Assembly (NCBI GenBank): GCA_964551835.1
Contig: CAZKEM010000089.1
Coordinates: 1 to 50,043 of the forward strand
Reading direction: 5' to 3'
Source: JAHDCC01 sp964551835
Lineage (GTDB): Bacteria > Actinomycetota > Acidimicrobiia > Acidimicrobiales > SZUA-35
Length of the DNA stretch: 50,043 bases
This document shows, one piece after another, positions 17,441 through 26,431 of this stretch. Each line of letters begins with the position of its first letter. The first letter of the stretch is position 1. The notes under the pieces are model-generated. The model was not told the origin of the DNA. It saw only the letters and a list, made by a program, of their open reading frames with translations, and did no database searches. Position numbers and translations under genes: made by a program.

Positions 17441-18322
17441 ATGGCTAGCGAAGTAGAAAAAATGATCCAATCTTGGGTTTCAGAACCCAAGAACACTGCC
17501 CGATCGATGCTGGTCACAATATTCGGCGATACGGTTCTGCCCATCGGGCGAGAGATTTGGTTGTCGCAGCTGTTCCAGCTCACTGAAGTGTTCGGTTTCG
17601 CTGGTCGCTTAGTGCGAACCTCCATGTTCCGGCTGGCCTCCGAAGGATGGTTCACGAATGAGCGAGTTGGACGAAAAAGCCAGTACTCGCTCACACGTAT
17701 GGCTATCGAAGAATCCGAGCAGGCGGCGAAACGCATTTACCATTCGCCTCACCCAAACTGGTCCGAAGAATGGACCGTTGTCTTTCTCGATGCACCGTCG
17801 GTTTCGGCTTCCATAAGAGAGCAGTTGGCTCGACATTTGCGATGGCATGGATTTATTCTGCTTAGTCGGGGTCTACTAGGTTCTCCAAACGAGAGCCTTG
17901 AGAGCACCCAGGACCTGTGTCGTCGAATCGCGCTAGATGTAAACGTTCCGCTAGCCGTTCTCACTTTCTCTGAGCTTGAGTCTCTAGTCGTCGACGGCTT
18001 CTTCGTCGAAGCGCTTGACATGACCGGGGTAGCGGAAGCCTACGATAAGATCGTCCATTTCTATGGTCCACTTGTCGATAGCTCGAACCCCGGGGCACCA
18101 GCGGAAGCATTCGCTCTACGCTCGATGCTCATTCACGACCTGCGTCGAATTAAGCTCAGCGGACCCGACATCCCGGCCGCGCTACTTCCGACGGGCTGGG
18201 CGGGAGACGCAGCCGACGAAGTTGCTCGCCAGCTGTACCCACAACTGAGTACAACAGCAGCGCCTTGGCTAAGCGAAGTTCTCGACACCAAATATCCAAG
18301 ACACTTCGCAAACCGTTTTTAA
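17441..18322 (+). CDS. paaX: PaaX family transcriptional repressor
   Basis: PaaX is a GntR-like winged-helix repressor released by phenylacetyl-CoA. The 293-aa product has the N-terminal winged helix (ARSMLVTIFGDTVLPIGREI, GFAGRLVRTSMFRLASEGWF, RVGRKSQYSLT), the central domain with WTVVFLDA and REQLARHLRWHGF, and the C-terminal FALRSMLIHDLRRIKLSGPD followed by LPTGWAGDAA, all family hallmarks. No Shine-Dalgarno precedes ATG 17441; TAGACT at 17426-17431 is a possible -10 that would give a leaderless message. It is divergent from the oxidoreductase and convergent with paaE (28 bases between stops). Confidence 0.93.
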   Translation: MASEVEKMIQSWVSEPKNTARSMLVTIFGDTVLPIGREIWLSQLFQLTEVFGFAGRLVRTSMFRLASEGWFTNERVGRKSQYSLTRMAIEESEQAAKRIYHSPHPNWSEEWTVVFLDAPSVSASIREQLARHLRWHGFILLSRGLLGSPNESLESTQDLCRRIALDVNVPLAVLTFSELESLVVDGFFVEALDMTGVAEAYDKIVHFYGPLVDSSNPGAPAEAFALRSMLIHDLRRIKLSGPDIPAALLPTGWAGDAADEVARQLYPQLSTTAAPWLSEVLDTKYPRHFANRF

Positions 18323-18350
18323 GCGCACGCAGACTCCTCGACGCTCAGTG

Positions 18351-19415
18351 TTAGCGTTGGTCGTAGTCGACTACCGCATCGCTGCTGGTCGCATGGGACT
18401 GGCAGGTGAGCACAAACCCGTCAGCTACCTCATCGTCGCTCAGCGCGTAGTTGATTCGCATCTCGACAGAACCCTGTGTAACTTTGGCTTTGCAGCTAGC
18501 GCAGACCCCACCCTTGCAGGCAAAGGGAAGATCCTTTCTTATCTTTAAGGCGGCGTCCAGTATCGATTCATCGCCTGGTTCAATCGTAATTTCGGTTGCG
18601 GTTCCATCCAGAATTACTTGAACGGTACTTCCAGCAACGTTGGCGCCGTCGGGGCTTGGAGCGTTCACCGAGGCTAGTTCAGTCGGAACGCCAAACAGCT
18701 CTGTGTGGACCGACGCTGGCTCAACCCCGGCGTTGGTCAGCTTGGCTTGGAGGTCAGAGACCATTTCGTAGGGTCCACACAGAAATACTTCGTCGATCGA
18801 GGCCGGATCGAGCAGCGATTCGAAAAAGCCGTCCAGTGTTTCACCAGTAATCCGACCCGTCAGCAACTCGGCGTTTTGTATTTCCCGACTCAAGACATGA
18901 AAAACTCGGAACCGCTCAACGTATGTGTCCTTTAAGTCGGCTAGCTCCTCAAGAAACATCACCGATTCAGTCGTTCGGTTCCCGTAGATCAGCGTAAAGG
19001 TGCTCTTCGGTTCCGTTTCCAGCGTTGTTTTAAGAATCGACAAAATTGGCGTAATGCCGCTTCCGGCAGCGATGCCGAGATGTTCGCGAGCATGCTCGGG
19101 TTGCAGCTCGACGTAAAAACTGCCAGAGGGCGGAAGAATACCAACCTCGTCGCCAACCTTCAATTGTGTTGTCGCCCAGGTCGAGAACTTGCCGTTCTCA
19201 ACTCTCTTGATGCCGACCCGCAGACGATCGTCGGCCACGCTGCTGCAGATGGAGTAGGATCGCCTCACCTCTTCCCCATCGATCTCTTTTATGAGCGCTA
19301 TGTTCTGACCCTGCCGGTACCGATACCGGTGCATCTGGTCATCGGGGACTTCCAACGTGACCGCGACTGAATCAGGGGTCTCGCTGACTATGTTCGTGAT
19401 AGTTGCTACATCCAT
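18351..19415 (-). CDS. paaE: 1,2-phenylacetyl-CoA epoxidase, reductase subunit PaaE
   Basis: PaaE passes electrons from NADPH through FAD and a 2Fe-2S cluster to the PaaA di-iron site. The 354-aa protein has an FAD domain (RSYSICSSV), an NAD(P) domain (LGIAAGSGITPILSILKTTL, FLCGPYEMV) and a C-terminal plant-type ferredoxin domain with CKGGVCASCKAKV and a last cysteine in FVLTCQSH. It starts 56 bases after paaD and ends the minus-strand paa operon. Confidence 0.96.
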   Translation of the reverse strand: MDVATITNIVSETPDSVAVTLEVPDDQMHRYRYRQGQNIALIKEIDGEEVRRSYSICSSVADDRLRVGIKRVENGKFSTWATTQLKVGDEVGILPPSGSFYVELQPEHAREHLGIAAGSGITPILSILKTTLETEPKSTFTLIYGNRTTESVMFLEELADLKDTYVERFRVFHVLSREIQNAELLTGRITGETLDGFFESLLDPASIDEVFLCGPYEMVSDLQAKLTNAGVEPASVHTELFGVPTELASVNAPSPDGANVAGSTVQVILDGTATEITIEPGDESILDAALKIRKDLPFACKGGVCASCKAKVTQGSVEMRINYALSDDEVADGFVLTCQSHATSSDAVVDYDQR

Positions 19416-19471
19416 CGGCTAAGCCATTTCATCGAGAGGAACTGTGCTGTGTCCATGCTTGCGGCGCGTCT

Positions 19472-19990
19472 TCACAGTGGTTTGAAGAAATCGAAGGGTT
19501 CTTGACAGTGGTTACACTTCCACAATGCTTTGCACCCGGTCGAGCCAAATTCACTAAGAACTTTGGTATCGCTCGAGCGGCATTGTGGACACCTCACGGT
19601 CAACGAAACGGCGCTTTCGTTGATCGCTGAAGTTTGACACGGGGGCGCAACCCCATAAGCTTCAAGCTTCTGTCGTGACGATTCGCTCAGCCAGTCGGTA
19701 GTCCACGCAGGAGCGAGTACCCGGCGCACTTCAACCTCGGTATGCCCGTGCACCACCAGAGTTGATCGAATGTCGTCGCTGATCTGGTCGATCGCCGGGC
19801 AGCCTGAATACGTCGGGGTAATTTCGACAATCGCACGACTTCCCTCAAACCAAGCGGCGCGCAAGATCCCCATCTCTTCAATCGTAAGCACCGGTATTTC
19901 GGGGTCGGTGACCTCAGCTAGGAGAGAAAAAATATAGGCTTTATCGCCGCCGGTCGACGACGTGGTAGAGGAGCCAATCGAACGAGTCAT
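19472..19990 (-). CDS. paaD: PaaD, Fe-S/assembly protein of the phenylacetyl-CoA epoxidase
   Basis: PaaD is a MIP18/SufT-type (DUF59) protein needed for maturation of the epoxidase. The N-terminal domain has LAEVTDPEIPVLTIEEMGIL and TPTYSGCPAIDQISDDI. The C-terminal zinc-ribbon-like part has CPQCRSSDTKVLSEFGSTGC followed by CNHCQEPFDFFKP, with the four expected Cys. ATG 19990 is chosen; a GTG at 19996, immediately after the paaC stop, is an alternative that adds two residues. Confidence 0.95.
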   Translation of the reverse strand: MTRSIGSSTTSSTGGDKAYIFSLLAEVTDPEIPVLTIEEMGILRAAWFEGSRAIVEITPTYSGCPAIDQISDDIRSTLVVHGHTEVEVRRVLAPAWTTDWLSESSRQKLEAYGVAPPCQTSAINESAVSLTVRCPQCRSSDTKVLSEFGSTGCKALWKCNHCQEPFDFFKPL

Positions 19991-19996
19991 CTCCAC

Positions 19997-20773
19997 CTAC
20001 CAGGTACATCCGGGCATACTTCTGGGCAATACCTGCATCTCGGCTAGCAGGTACCCCATATGCTCTGTGTGCATTCCACTGCGACCCCCCGTGGCAGCAA
20101 AGACATCGGCGGGTCGACGTAACTTGGCTTGGGAAAGAAGTTCGTCAACCTGTTCAAACCACTTGTTGCTAATGGTTTCTAGGTCCGGTCCGACGCCTCT
20201 GGCTAACATTTTTTTGGCCAGATCATCCATCTCAAAGAGTTCGTAGACATCGGGCCAGCAGTCGTCGACCGCTCGCTGCATTCTCGATGCGCTGAGTTCG
20301 GTGCCATCTCCGAGCCGGCGTACCCACTCGCTACTATGGCGAACATGGTAGGTGGCTTCCTTCAGAGATTTACCCGCCACCGCTGCGAGCGTCTCATCGG
20401 CCGACTCGACCTGTACCGCAAGTACTTCTCTGTGCCAAATATCAAAAAATGCCTGGCGGGCGATGGTGTCAGCAAAGTCGCCGTTTGGCCGTTCAACAAG
20501 TCGGCAATTGACCCAATCTCGCTCGTTACGCATAAAGACCAGGTCGTCCTCGGACAGCTCGGTACCGGTGAGGTTCGCCGCGTACGCATATAGCGAACGA
20601 GACTTCCCGATTAGATCAAGGCCAATATTGGCCAGCGCAATGTCTTCCTCTAGCGAGGGAGCGTTGACCACCCACTGGCAGAGCCGTTGACATAGAATCA
20701 TCGTGTCATCGGCTTGACGGAGAACATGTTGATACAGATCAGGGTCCGCTATAGTTTCTGTCGTTCTATACAT
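19997..20773 (-). CDS. paaC: 1,2-phenylacetyl-CoA epoxidase, structural subunit PaaC
   Basis: PaaC is the non-catalytic ferritin-like partner of PaaA. It has DDTMILCQRLCQWVVNAP, EEDIALANIGLDLIGKSRSL, RNERDWVN, and KEATYHVRHSSEWVRRLGDG with the typical helical pattern. Several starts are close together: ATG 20773 has GGGG seven bases upstream and is preferred; GTG 20788 overlaps the paaB stop and would add five residues. Confidence 0.95.
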   Translation of the reverse strand: MYRTTETIADPDLYQHVLRQADDTMILCQRLCQWVVNAPSLEEDIALANIGLDLIGKSRSLYAYAANLTGTELSEDDLVFMRNERDWVNCRLVERPNGDFADTIARQAFFDIWHREVLAVQVESADETLAAVAGKSLKEATYHVRHSSEWVRRLGDGTELSASRMQRAVDDCWPDVYELFEMDDLAKKMLARGVGPDLETISNKWFEQVDELLSQAKLRRPADVFAATGGRSGMHTEHMGYLLAEMQVLPRSMPGCTW

Positions 20774-20784
20774 CGTCGGCCCCA

Positions 20785-21069
20785 TCACATATGTTCGAGT
20801 TCGTCGGGCAAGTCATAAAACGTAGGGTGCCGGAAGATCTTGTCGGTGGCCGGATCGAATAGCGCGTCTTTTTGGCTCGGCTCTGAGGCAGATATTTCTT
20901 CGGACCGGACGACCCAGATACTCACACCTTCGTTCCGGCGGGTATAAAGATCGCGGGCGTTTTGAATGGCCATCTCGGCGTCGGCGGCTCGCAGACTGCC
21001 GACGTGTTTGTGGTCGAGGCCGCGTCGAGACCGGACGAAGACCTCCCACATTTCAAGGTCTGTGGTCAT
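20785..21069 (-). CDS. paaB: 1,2-phenylacetyl-CoA epoxidase, subunit PaaB
   Basis: PaaB bridges the PaaAC dimers of the epoxidase complex. The 94-aa product has the compact family pattern WEVFVRSRRGLDHKHVGSLR, AADAEMAIQNARDLYTRR and GVSIWVV, ending in a short tail. Start and stop overlap paaA and paaC regions by four bases or so, consistent with fixed subunit stoichiometry. Confidence 0.96.
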   Translation of the reverse strand: MTTDLEMWEVFVRSRRGLDHKHVGSLRAADAEMAIQNARDLYTRRNEGVSIWVVRSEEISASEPSQKDALFDPATDKIFRHPTFYDLPDELEHM

Positions 21070-22019
21070 GGTGATACCTGCTCCTTAGCGGCCTGCTTGG
21101 CGGCGTATGCAACGGCGGCTTCGCGCACCCATTGGCCGTCCTCGTGGGCTTTACGTCGAGTCGCTATGCGTTGTTTGTTGCAAGGGCCATTACCTTTGAT
21201 GACCGCAAAAAACTCTTCCCAGTCCGGTTCACCAAAGTTGTAGTGACCGGTCTCTTCATTCCATGCGAGTTCTGGATCAGGAATCTTAAGATCCAAGATT
21301 TCGGCCTGTCCCACCGACATGTCGACGAACTTCTGCCGAAGCTCATCGTTTGAGTAAAGCTTGATCTTCCATTTCATTGATCGTTCGGAGTTGGGCGACT
21401 GGTCGTCGGGTGGGCCGAACATCATTACGGCCGGCCACCACCACCGGTTCAACGCATCCTGAGCCATTTCTTTTTGTTCCGACGTGCCCTTTGACAACGC
21501 CAACATAATTTCGAAACCCTGACGCTGGTGGAAACTTTCCTCCTTGCAAATTCTCACCATGGCCCGCGCATACGGCCCATAGGAGGCCCGGCAAAGTGGA
21601 ACCTGATTCACGATGGCGGCACCGTCAACTAGCCAGCCAATCGCCCCCATGTCAGCCCACGTCGGCGTCGGGTAGTTAAAGATGCTCGAGTATTTCATCT
21701 TGCCGTCGTTTAACTTTTCTAAAAGATCGGTTCGATCGGCTCCCAACGTTTCGGCGGCGCTGTATAGGTAGAGTCCGTGGCCAGCTTCGTCTTGGACTTT
21801 GGACAACAGAATCGATTTGCGCCGCAGACTCGGCGCCCGGGTGATCCAGTTCGCTTCCGGCTGCATGCCGATTATTTCCGAATGAGCGTGCTGGCCGATT
21901 TGTCGGATCAACGTCTTTCGGTACGCGTCGGGCATCTCGTCTCGAGGCTCGATCGATTGGCTGTCAGCAAGCAGCTGTTCAAAAGTGGAGTGGGTATCTT
22001 CAACGGCTTCGGTAGACAT
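21066..22019 (-). CDS. paaA: 1,2-phenylacetyl-CoA epoxidase, catalytic subunit PaaA
   Basis: PaaA is the di-iron monooxygenase that makes the ring 1,2-epoxide of phenylacetyl-CoA. The two carboxylate/histidine motifs are visible: VQDEAGHGLYLYSAAETLG and ICKEESFHQRQGFEIML. RWWWPAVMMFGPPD and GNGPCNKQRIATRRKA are further family blocks. ATG 22019 has GAAGG seven bases upstream, so it is preferred over GTG 22073; this gives 317 aa, close to the usual size. It starts 16 bases after the paaZ stop. Confidence 0.97.
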   Translation of the reverse strand: MSTEAVEDTHSTFEQLLADSQSIEPRDEMPDAYRKTLIRQIGQHAHSEIIGMQPEANWITRAPSLRRKSILLSKVQDEAGHGLYLYSAAETLGADRTDLLEKLNDGKMKYSSIFNYPTPTWADMGAIGWLVDGAAIVNQVPLCRASYGPYARAMVRICKEESFHQRQGFEIMLALSKGTSEQKEMAQDALNRWWWPAVMMFGPPDDQSPNSERSMKWKIKLYSNDELRQKFVDMSVGQAEILDLKIPDPELAWNEETGHYNFGEPDWEEFFAVIKGNGPCNKQRIATRRKAHEDGQWVREAAVAYAAKQAAKEQVSP

Positions 22020-22035
22020 GCTACGACCTTCTAAG

Positions 22036-24111
22036 CTATCGGGTTGAGTTGGGTTGATGGATATTCGCGACACCGGTTAGGACATCATAGTTAGCGCAAA
22101 CTTCGTCGTGCTGATTGAAGATTGTGGTGTCCCATCTAACCTCGCCCCAGCTTTCGGTTTCGCGGTTCTTTTTCTGTTTGCAGGTGAATTGCACGTAGAT
22201 TGAGTCGCCCGGGTAGACGGGTTTTTGGAAGCTCAGATTTTCGAGGCCGGTGTTTGCCAGGACCGGTCCTTCGTCGGGCCAAACAAATAGTCCAGCGGCC
22301 CGCGATACCAGATAGTATCCGTGGGCCACTCGTCCATCGAAGAACGGGTTGCGGGCCGCCGCGTCTTCATCCATATGGGCATAGAACTTGTCGCCCGACA
22401 ACTCGGCAAACGCTTCGATGTCGGCCAATTCGACACTACGAGCTTCGCTAACAACGGTGTCGCCGACTTCGAGCTCTTCAAAGTGTTTCTGGAAGGGGTG
22501 GACCTCTGAAATTGTTGGCGCGGCGCCAGGCATGTATGTATCTGTGATCGCCGTCAACATGTCGGGTGACCCTTGCAGGGCAGTACGTTGCATGTAGTGT
22601 TTGATTCCCCGAACCCCGCCGAGCTCTTCGCCGCCTCCGGCCCGACCCGGACCGCCGTGCACGAGTTGGGGCAACGGCGAGCCGTGCCCCGTCGACGCCT
22701 TGGCACATACTTCGTTCAGGATCAACAATCTTCCATGATGGGCGGCTGCCCCTGACACGATGGTTCTTGCTACGGCTTCATCGGCGGTGATAAGTGAGCC
22801 AACCAGACTTCCCTTGCCGCGTGCCGCGAGGGCCACCGCATCGTCTCTGTCGTCATAGCCCAATAATGTGCAGACTGGACCAAACGCTTCCACGTCATGA
22901 GCCTTACTCGAGTGCGGGTCTCCACTGACCAAGAGAAGTGGGGATAAAAAGGCACCACAATCGGGATCGCCGTCGACGAACTCGGATTGACTGAGATCTC
23001 CGTAAGCAATCTCGCTGCCATCGAGTAGCTGGGTCGCAGCGGAGGCAACGTCATCGCGCTGGGCTAGGCCGGCTAAGGCGCCCATACGCACATCTTCATT
23101 TGCGGGGTTACCAACGATCACCTTTGAAAGACGTTCGGCTATCGCCTCGGCCACGGGCTCAAGTCGACTTTGCGGAACGATCGCCCGACGTATAGCAGTA
23201 CATTTTTGTCCGGCCTTGACCGTCATTTCCTTCACGACCTCTTTCACGTAGAGGTCGAACTCAACAGAACCAGGGTCGACGTCGTCGCCGAGAATCGAAC
23301 AGTTGAGCGAGTCGGCTTCCATCACGAAGCGCGTGTTGTTCGCGGCAATTGACTCGGTGTCTTTGAGCATGCGCCCCGTGGTCGCCGAACCGGTGAAGCT
23401 CACAACATCTTGGTATGTCATGTGATCGAGTAGATCTCCGGTGCGGCCACAGATTAGTTGCACGGCTCCAACCGGCAAAATTTCAGATTCGATGATCTGT
23501 TGAAACATTAGTTCGGCGAGGTAAGCGGTCTGACTAGCCGGTTTCACGATCGCTGGGACACCGGCGACGAGAGCGGGGGCCAGCTTTTCTAGCATTCCCC
23601 AACAAGGAAAGTTGAAGGCGTTAATTTGGACCGCGACGCCTTGAAGCGGTGAATAGATGTGTTGACCGATGAAGGTCCCATCGCGCGATAGTTGTTCGAC
23701 CTTCCCGTCGATGTAAACCCGACTGTTCGGCATCTCGATGCGCGCTTTGCTCGAGATCGAAAAAAGAGTTCCGATCCCACCTTCAATATCGATCCAAGAA
23801 TCACTTCTGGTCGCGCCTGTTGCCGTGGATAATTGATAGAAAAGCTCTTTGCGTTCGAGTAAGAAAGCGGCCAGCTGTTTGAGCATCATCGCTCGTTCAT
23901 GAAACGTATAGCTTCTCAACGCGGGTCCGCCGGTCGTTCTAGCGAATTCAGCCATCGCACCGAAATCGAGACCTTCGCTAGAAATTTCTGCTACCTCAAG
24001 GCCAGTACTGGCGTCGCACAGTAGGTCGCCGCTAGTCGGAGAATGGAACCATTCGCCTTGACTGAAACTCCCGAGTTTGGGTGTCTTCGTCGGCGCGTGT
24101 GTCGTTGCCAT
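22036..24111 (-). CDS. paaZ: PaaZ: oxepin-CoA hydrolase / 3-oxo-5,6-dehydrosuberyl-CoA semialdehyde dehydrogenase
   Basis: PaaZ opens the oxepin-CoA ring and oxidises the resulting aldehyde. The aldehyde dehydrogenase domain fills residues 1-530, with Glu in FVMEADS (about 265) and nucleophilic Cys in KAGQKCTAIRR (about 304). The C-terminal MaoC-type hydratase domain (about 545-685) has LEVGDTVVSEARSVELADIE, LSGDKFYAHMDEDAA and FDGRVAHGYYLVSRAAGLF. The 691-aa length matches the two-domain enzyme. Its ATG shares one base with the paaY stop (TGATG). Confidence 0.96.
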   Translation of the reverse strand: MATTHAPTKTPKLGSFSQGEWFHSPTSGDLLCDASTGLEVAEISSEGLDFGAMAEFARTTGGPALRSYTFHERAMMLKQLAAFLLERKELFYQLSTATGATRSDSWIDIEGGIGTLFSISSKARIEMPNSRVYIDGKVEQLSRDGTFIGQHIYSPLQGVAVQINAFNFPCWGMLEKLAPALVAGVPAIVKPASQTAYLAELMFQQIIESEILPVGAVQLICGRTGDLLDHMTYQDVVSFTGSATTGRMLKDTESIAANNTRFVMEADSLNCSILGDDVDPGSVEFDLYVKEVVKEMTVKAGQKCTAIRRAIVPQSRLEPVAEAIAERLSKVIVGNPANEDVRMGALAGLAQRDDVASAATQLLDGSEIAYGDLSQSEFVDGDPDCGAFLSPLLLVSGDPHSSKAHDVEAFGPVCTLLGYDDRDDAVALAARGKGSLVGSLITADEAVARTIVSGAAAHHGRLLILNEVCAKASTGHGSPLPQLVHGGPGRAGGGEELGGVRGIKHYMQRTALQGSPDMLTAITDTYMPGAAPTISEVHPFQKHFEELEVGDTVVSEARSVELADIEAFAELSGDKFYAHMDEDAAARNPFFDGRVAHGYYLVSRAAGLFVWPDEGPVLANTGLENLSFQKPVYPGDSIYVQFTCKQKKNRETESWGEVRWDTTIFNQHDEVCANYDVLTGVANIHQPNSTR

Positions 24112-24740
24112 CAGTTGCCTTCCTTTACCGTCTGGCTAGCTTGGTCGGGGCGAGCTGGTTTTGTTTGATAGTCATTTAGCATGAGTCGCGGGCGGTCGTT
24201 CGAAACTTCGCTATCGGGCTGAACTTCGCGCAGTGTGCTGCCGTATACGTCTATTAGTCCTTGGTAGTGCTTTGTGCCTTCGGATTTCCATGCAATCTCA
24301 CCAGGCTCTAGCTCTCTGATAACCTTGGCTGGGCTTCCAGCGACCAGGCTGTTGGCTGGAATTGGTGCGTTGGCTTTGACGAATGAGTTTGCGCCCACCA
24401 TCGAGTTCTCCCCGATAACTGCACCGTCCATAACTACGCTGTTCATCCCAATTAGTACGTTTGGCATTGTGGTACACCCATGAAGGATTGCCCCGTGGCC
24501 AATATGTCCGTCTTCTTCGACGATGGTGTCGGACCCAGGAAATCCGTGCATGCAGCAGTGTTCCTGCAGGTTTGAACCCCGCTTCAGCACTAGCCGACCT
24601 AGGTCGCCCCTCATCGTGGCATACGGGGCAACAAAACAGTTCTCTTCAACAATGGCATCACCAATCAGCACAGCGAGTGGGTGTACGTATGCGTTCGGCG
24701 AAACGACTGGCTTCACTCCATGTAGTTCGTAGATTGGCAT
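24111..24740 (-). CDS. paaY: PaaY-like hexapeptide-repeat (gamma-carbonic anhydrase fold) protein
   Basis: PaaY in E. coli is a thioesterase with a gamma-carbonic anhydrase fold that clears dead-end CoA esters of the pathway. The 209-aa product shows left-handed beta-helix repeats (VLIGDAIVEENCFVAPYATM, VLIGMNSVVMDGAVIGENSM) and the metal ligands in EHCCMHG and HIGHGAILHGC. The C-terminal 40 residues are an extra tail. ATG 24740 follows AAAGGA. It is first in the minus-strand paa operon, directly downstream of the perfect operator candidate. Confidence 0.85.
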   Translation of the reverse strand: MPIYELHGVKPVVSPNAYVHPLAVLIGDAIVEENCFVAPYATMRGDLGRLVLKRGSNLQEHCCMHGFPGSDTIVEEDGHIGHGAILHGCTTMPNVLIGMNSVVMDGAVIGENSMVGANSFVKANAPIPANSLVAGSPAKVIRELEPGEIAWKSEGTKHYQGLIDVYGSTLREVQPDSEVSNDRPRLMLNDYQTKPARPDQASQTVKEGN

Positions 24741-24771
24741 TCGTATCCTTTACTGCTCGACTACCACTATC

Positions 24772-24812
24772 ATGATACACTAACAGGACAATCACTGGCC
24801 AATCTGTATCAT
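24772..24812. promoter_or_regulatory. candidate PaaX operator, perfect bipartite inverted repeat
   Basis: ATGATACA at 24772-24779 and TGTATCAT at 24805-24812 are exact reverse complements with 25 bases between them. The site lies in the 140-base divergent region, 32 bases before paaY and 69 before paaF. The left arm also overlaps a 10-bp palindrome (24768-24777). A similar pair with identical spacing lies beside paaX. Confidence 0.6.
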
Positions 24813-24880
24813 ATAGAAAAAGGTACTATGTTTCTATCGACGATAGCTCCCTTAATAAGCAGAGGATCGATGGAATAGTC

Positions 24881-25639
24881 ATGACCGAGACCTTGACAGC
24901 GAGAACCACGCTTGACTCAGGCGTGCTCCTTATAGAGATCAATCGTCCAACGTCGCTCAATGCATTGAGCACGGCGGTTTTGGCTGAAATAGCCGCAGCC
25001 CTAGTTGAGGCAGACGCCGACAAGTCGCTAAAAGTGGCTGTGCTAACCGGGAATAAAAAGTCGTTCGCTGCTGGTGCCGACATCGCAGAACTCAAACTCC
25101 AGGCCGAAGGCAAATTTCCCGAAGAGCAGCGCCAACAAGCCTGGTCCCAAATACGAGCATTCCGTAAACCACTCCTCGCCGCGGTCAGCGGCTATGCCCT
25201 TGGTGGGGGCTGCGAACTGATGATGGTCGCCGACATCGTTATCGCTTCGAAGAAAGCCACCATAGGTCAGCCCGAAATAAATTTGGGCATCATGCCGGGC
25301 GCCGGTGGCACACAGGCCCTCACAGCAGCGGTTGGTAAGTCCAATGCGATGAAGATGGCACTGACCGGCGAATTTATCGATGCGTACGAAGCCCACCGAC
25401 TCGGCCTCGTCAGCGAACTTGCCGAGCCAGAACTGTACCTCGACCGAACCATTGAGCTGGCCGAACAAATCGCCTCAAAGTCCAGTCCGGCCGCCCAGGC
25501 AATCAAGGCGTCCATCCTCAACTCCTTCGAAACGAGCCAACGTGAAGGCTTGCTACAGGAACGGCAAATGTTTCTCGAGCTTTCCGAAACCACCGAAGCC
25601 GCCGAGCAGATGGCGGCGTTTTTGGAGAGCAGACCATGA
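24881..25639 (+). CDS. paaF: 2,3-dehydroadipyl-CoA hydratase (crotonase family)
   Basis: PaaF hydrates 2,3-dehydroadipyl-CoA to 3-hydroxyadipyl-CoA. The 252-aa protein keeps both catalytic glutamates of true enoyl-CoA hydratases: in SGYALGGGCELMMVADIVIA and in IGQPEINLGIMPGAGGTQ. The oxyanion region KSFAAGADIAEL is also typical. ATG 24881 is first in the plus-strand operon, with only a weak TGGA six bases before the start. It overlaps paaG by four bases. Confidence 0.92.
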   Translation: MTETLTARTTLDSGVLLIEINRPTSLNALSTAVLAEIAAALVEADADKSLKVAVLTGNKKSFAAGADIAELKLQAEGKFPEEQRQQAWSQIRAFRKPLLAAVSGYALGGGCELMMVADIVIASKKATIGQPEINLGIMPGAGGTQALTAAVGKSNAMKMALTGEFIDAYEAHRLGLVSELAEPELYLDRTIELAEQIASKSSPAAQAIKASILNSFETSQREGLLQERQMFLELSETTEAAEQMAAFLESRP

Positions 25640-26430
25640 CGAGTTACGAAACGATCGAATTCTCTGTCGATGGGGGCCTCGCCACGTTGACCCTGAGCCG
25701 ACCGGAACGGCTCAATAGCCTGAACCAGCAGATGCACAAAGAGATCCGTGTAGTTTTGAAACAGGTGCGCGTCGACGATGAAATTCGATGCCTCTTGCTG
25801 ACGGGAAACGGACGAGGTTTCTGCGCTGGCCAGGACCTAACCGACCGAACCGTTTCAAGCGACTCGCAGACCCCAGACCTTGGCCAATCGATTGATAAGA
25901 ATTACAACCCACTGATCCGCAGACTAACGAGCCTCGAACTCCCCGTTGTCTGTGCCGTTAACGGAGTCGCTGCCGGAGCAGGAGCGAATATCGCCCTCGC
26001 CTGTGACATCGTTCTAGCCGCCAAGGGGGCCAGCTTCATCCAATCATTCAGCCGAATTGGTCTCGTTCCAGACTCGGGCGGGACCTGGGCGCTACCTCGC
26101 TTAGTCGGGCACAGCCAAGCTATGGCGTTGTGCCTCCTGGGCGAGAAAGTAGCCGCAGCCGACGCTCAAAAGATGGGGATGATTTGGCGAGTCGTTGACG
26201 ACGAGGACTTACTGAACGAGGCAACGAGCATTGGGCGCGAGCTGGCAAAAGGCCCGACAACAGGTTTTGCACTTACAAAGCGGGCGCTCCGAGCTTCAAG
26301 TACCAACTCACTCGATGAACAGCTCGATCTCGAACGTGACCTCCAGCGCATAGCGGGACGTACCGCCGACTACGCAGAGGGCGTCGACGCCTTTGTAAAC
26401 AAAAGAACACCAACCTACCGAGGTTTGTAG
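25636..26430 (+). CDS. paaG: 1,2-epoxyphenylacetyl-CoA isomerase
   Basis: PaaG isomerises the ring epoxide to oxepin-CoA. It is a crotonase-fold protein with GFCAGQDLTDR, NGVAAGAGANIALACDIVLA and FSRIGLVPDSGGTWALPRLV; Ala/Asn replace the first hydratase Glu and an Asp lies in the second loop, the PaaG pattern. ATG 25636 overlaps the paaF stop. Confidence 0.93.
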   Translation: MTSYETIEFSVDGGLATLTLSRPERLNSLNQQMHKEIRVVLKQVRVDDEIRCLLLTGNGRGFCAGQDLTDRTVSSDSQTPDLGQSIDKNYNPLIRRLTSLELPVVCAVNGVAAGAGANIALACDIVLAAKGASFIQSFSRIGLVPDSGGTWALPRLVGHSQAMALCLLGEKVAAADAQKMGMIWRVVDDEDLLNEATSIGRELAKGPTTGFALTKRALRASSTNSLDEQLDLERDLQRIAGRTADYAEGVDAFVNKRTPTYRGL

Positions 26431-26431
26431 A

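Noticed and set aside
22019..22073. Longer paaA start at GTG 22073
   Set aside because: ATG 22019 has a good GAAGG ribosome site and gives the family length; the extra residues are not family-like.
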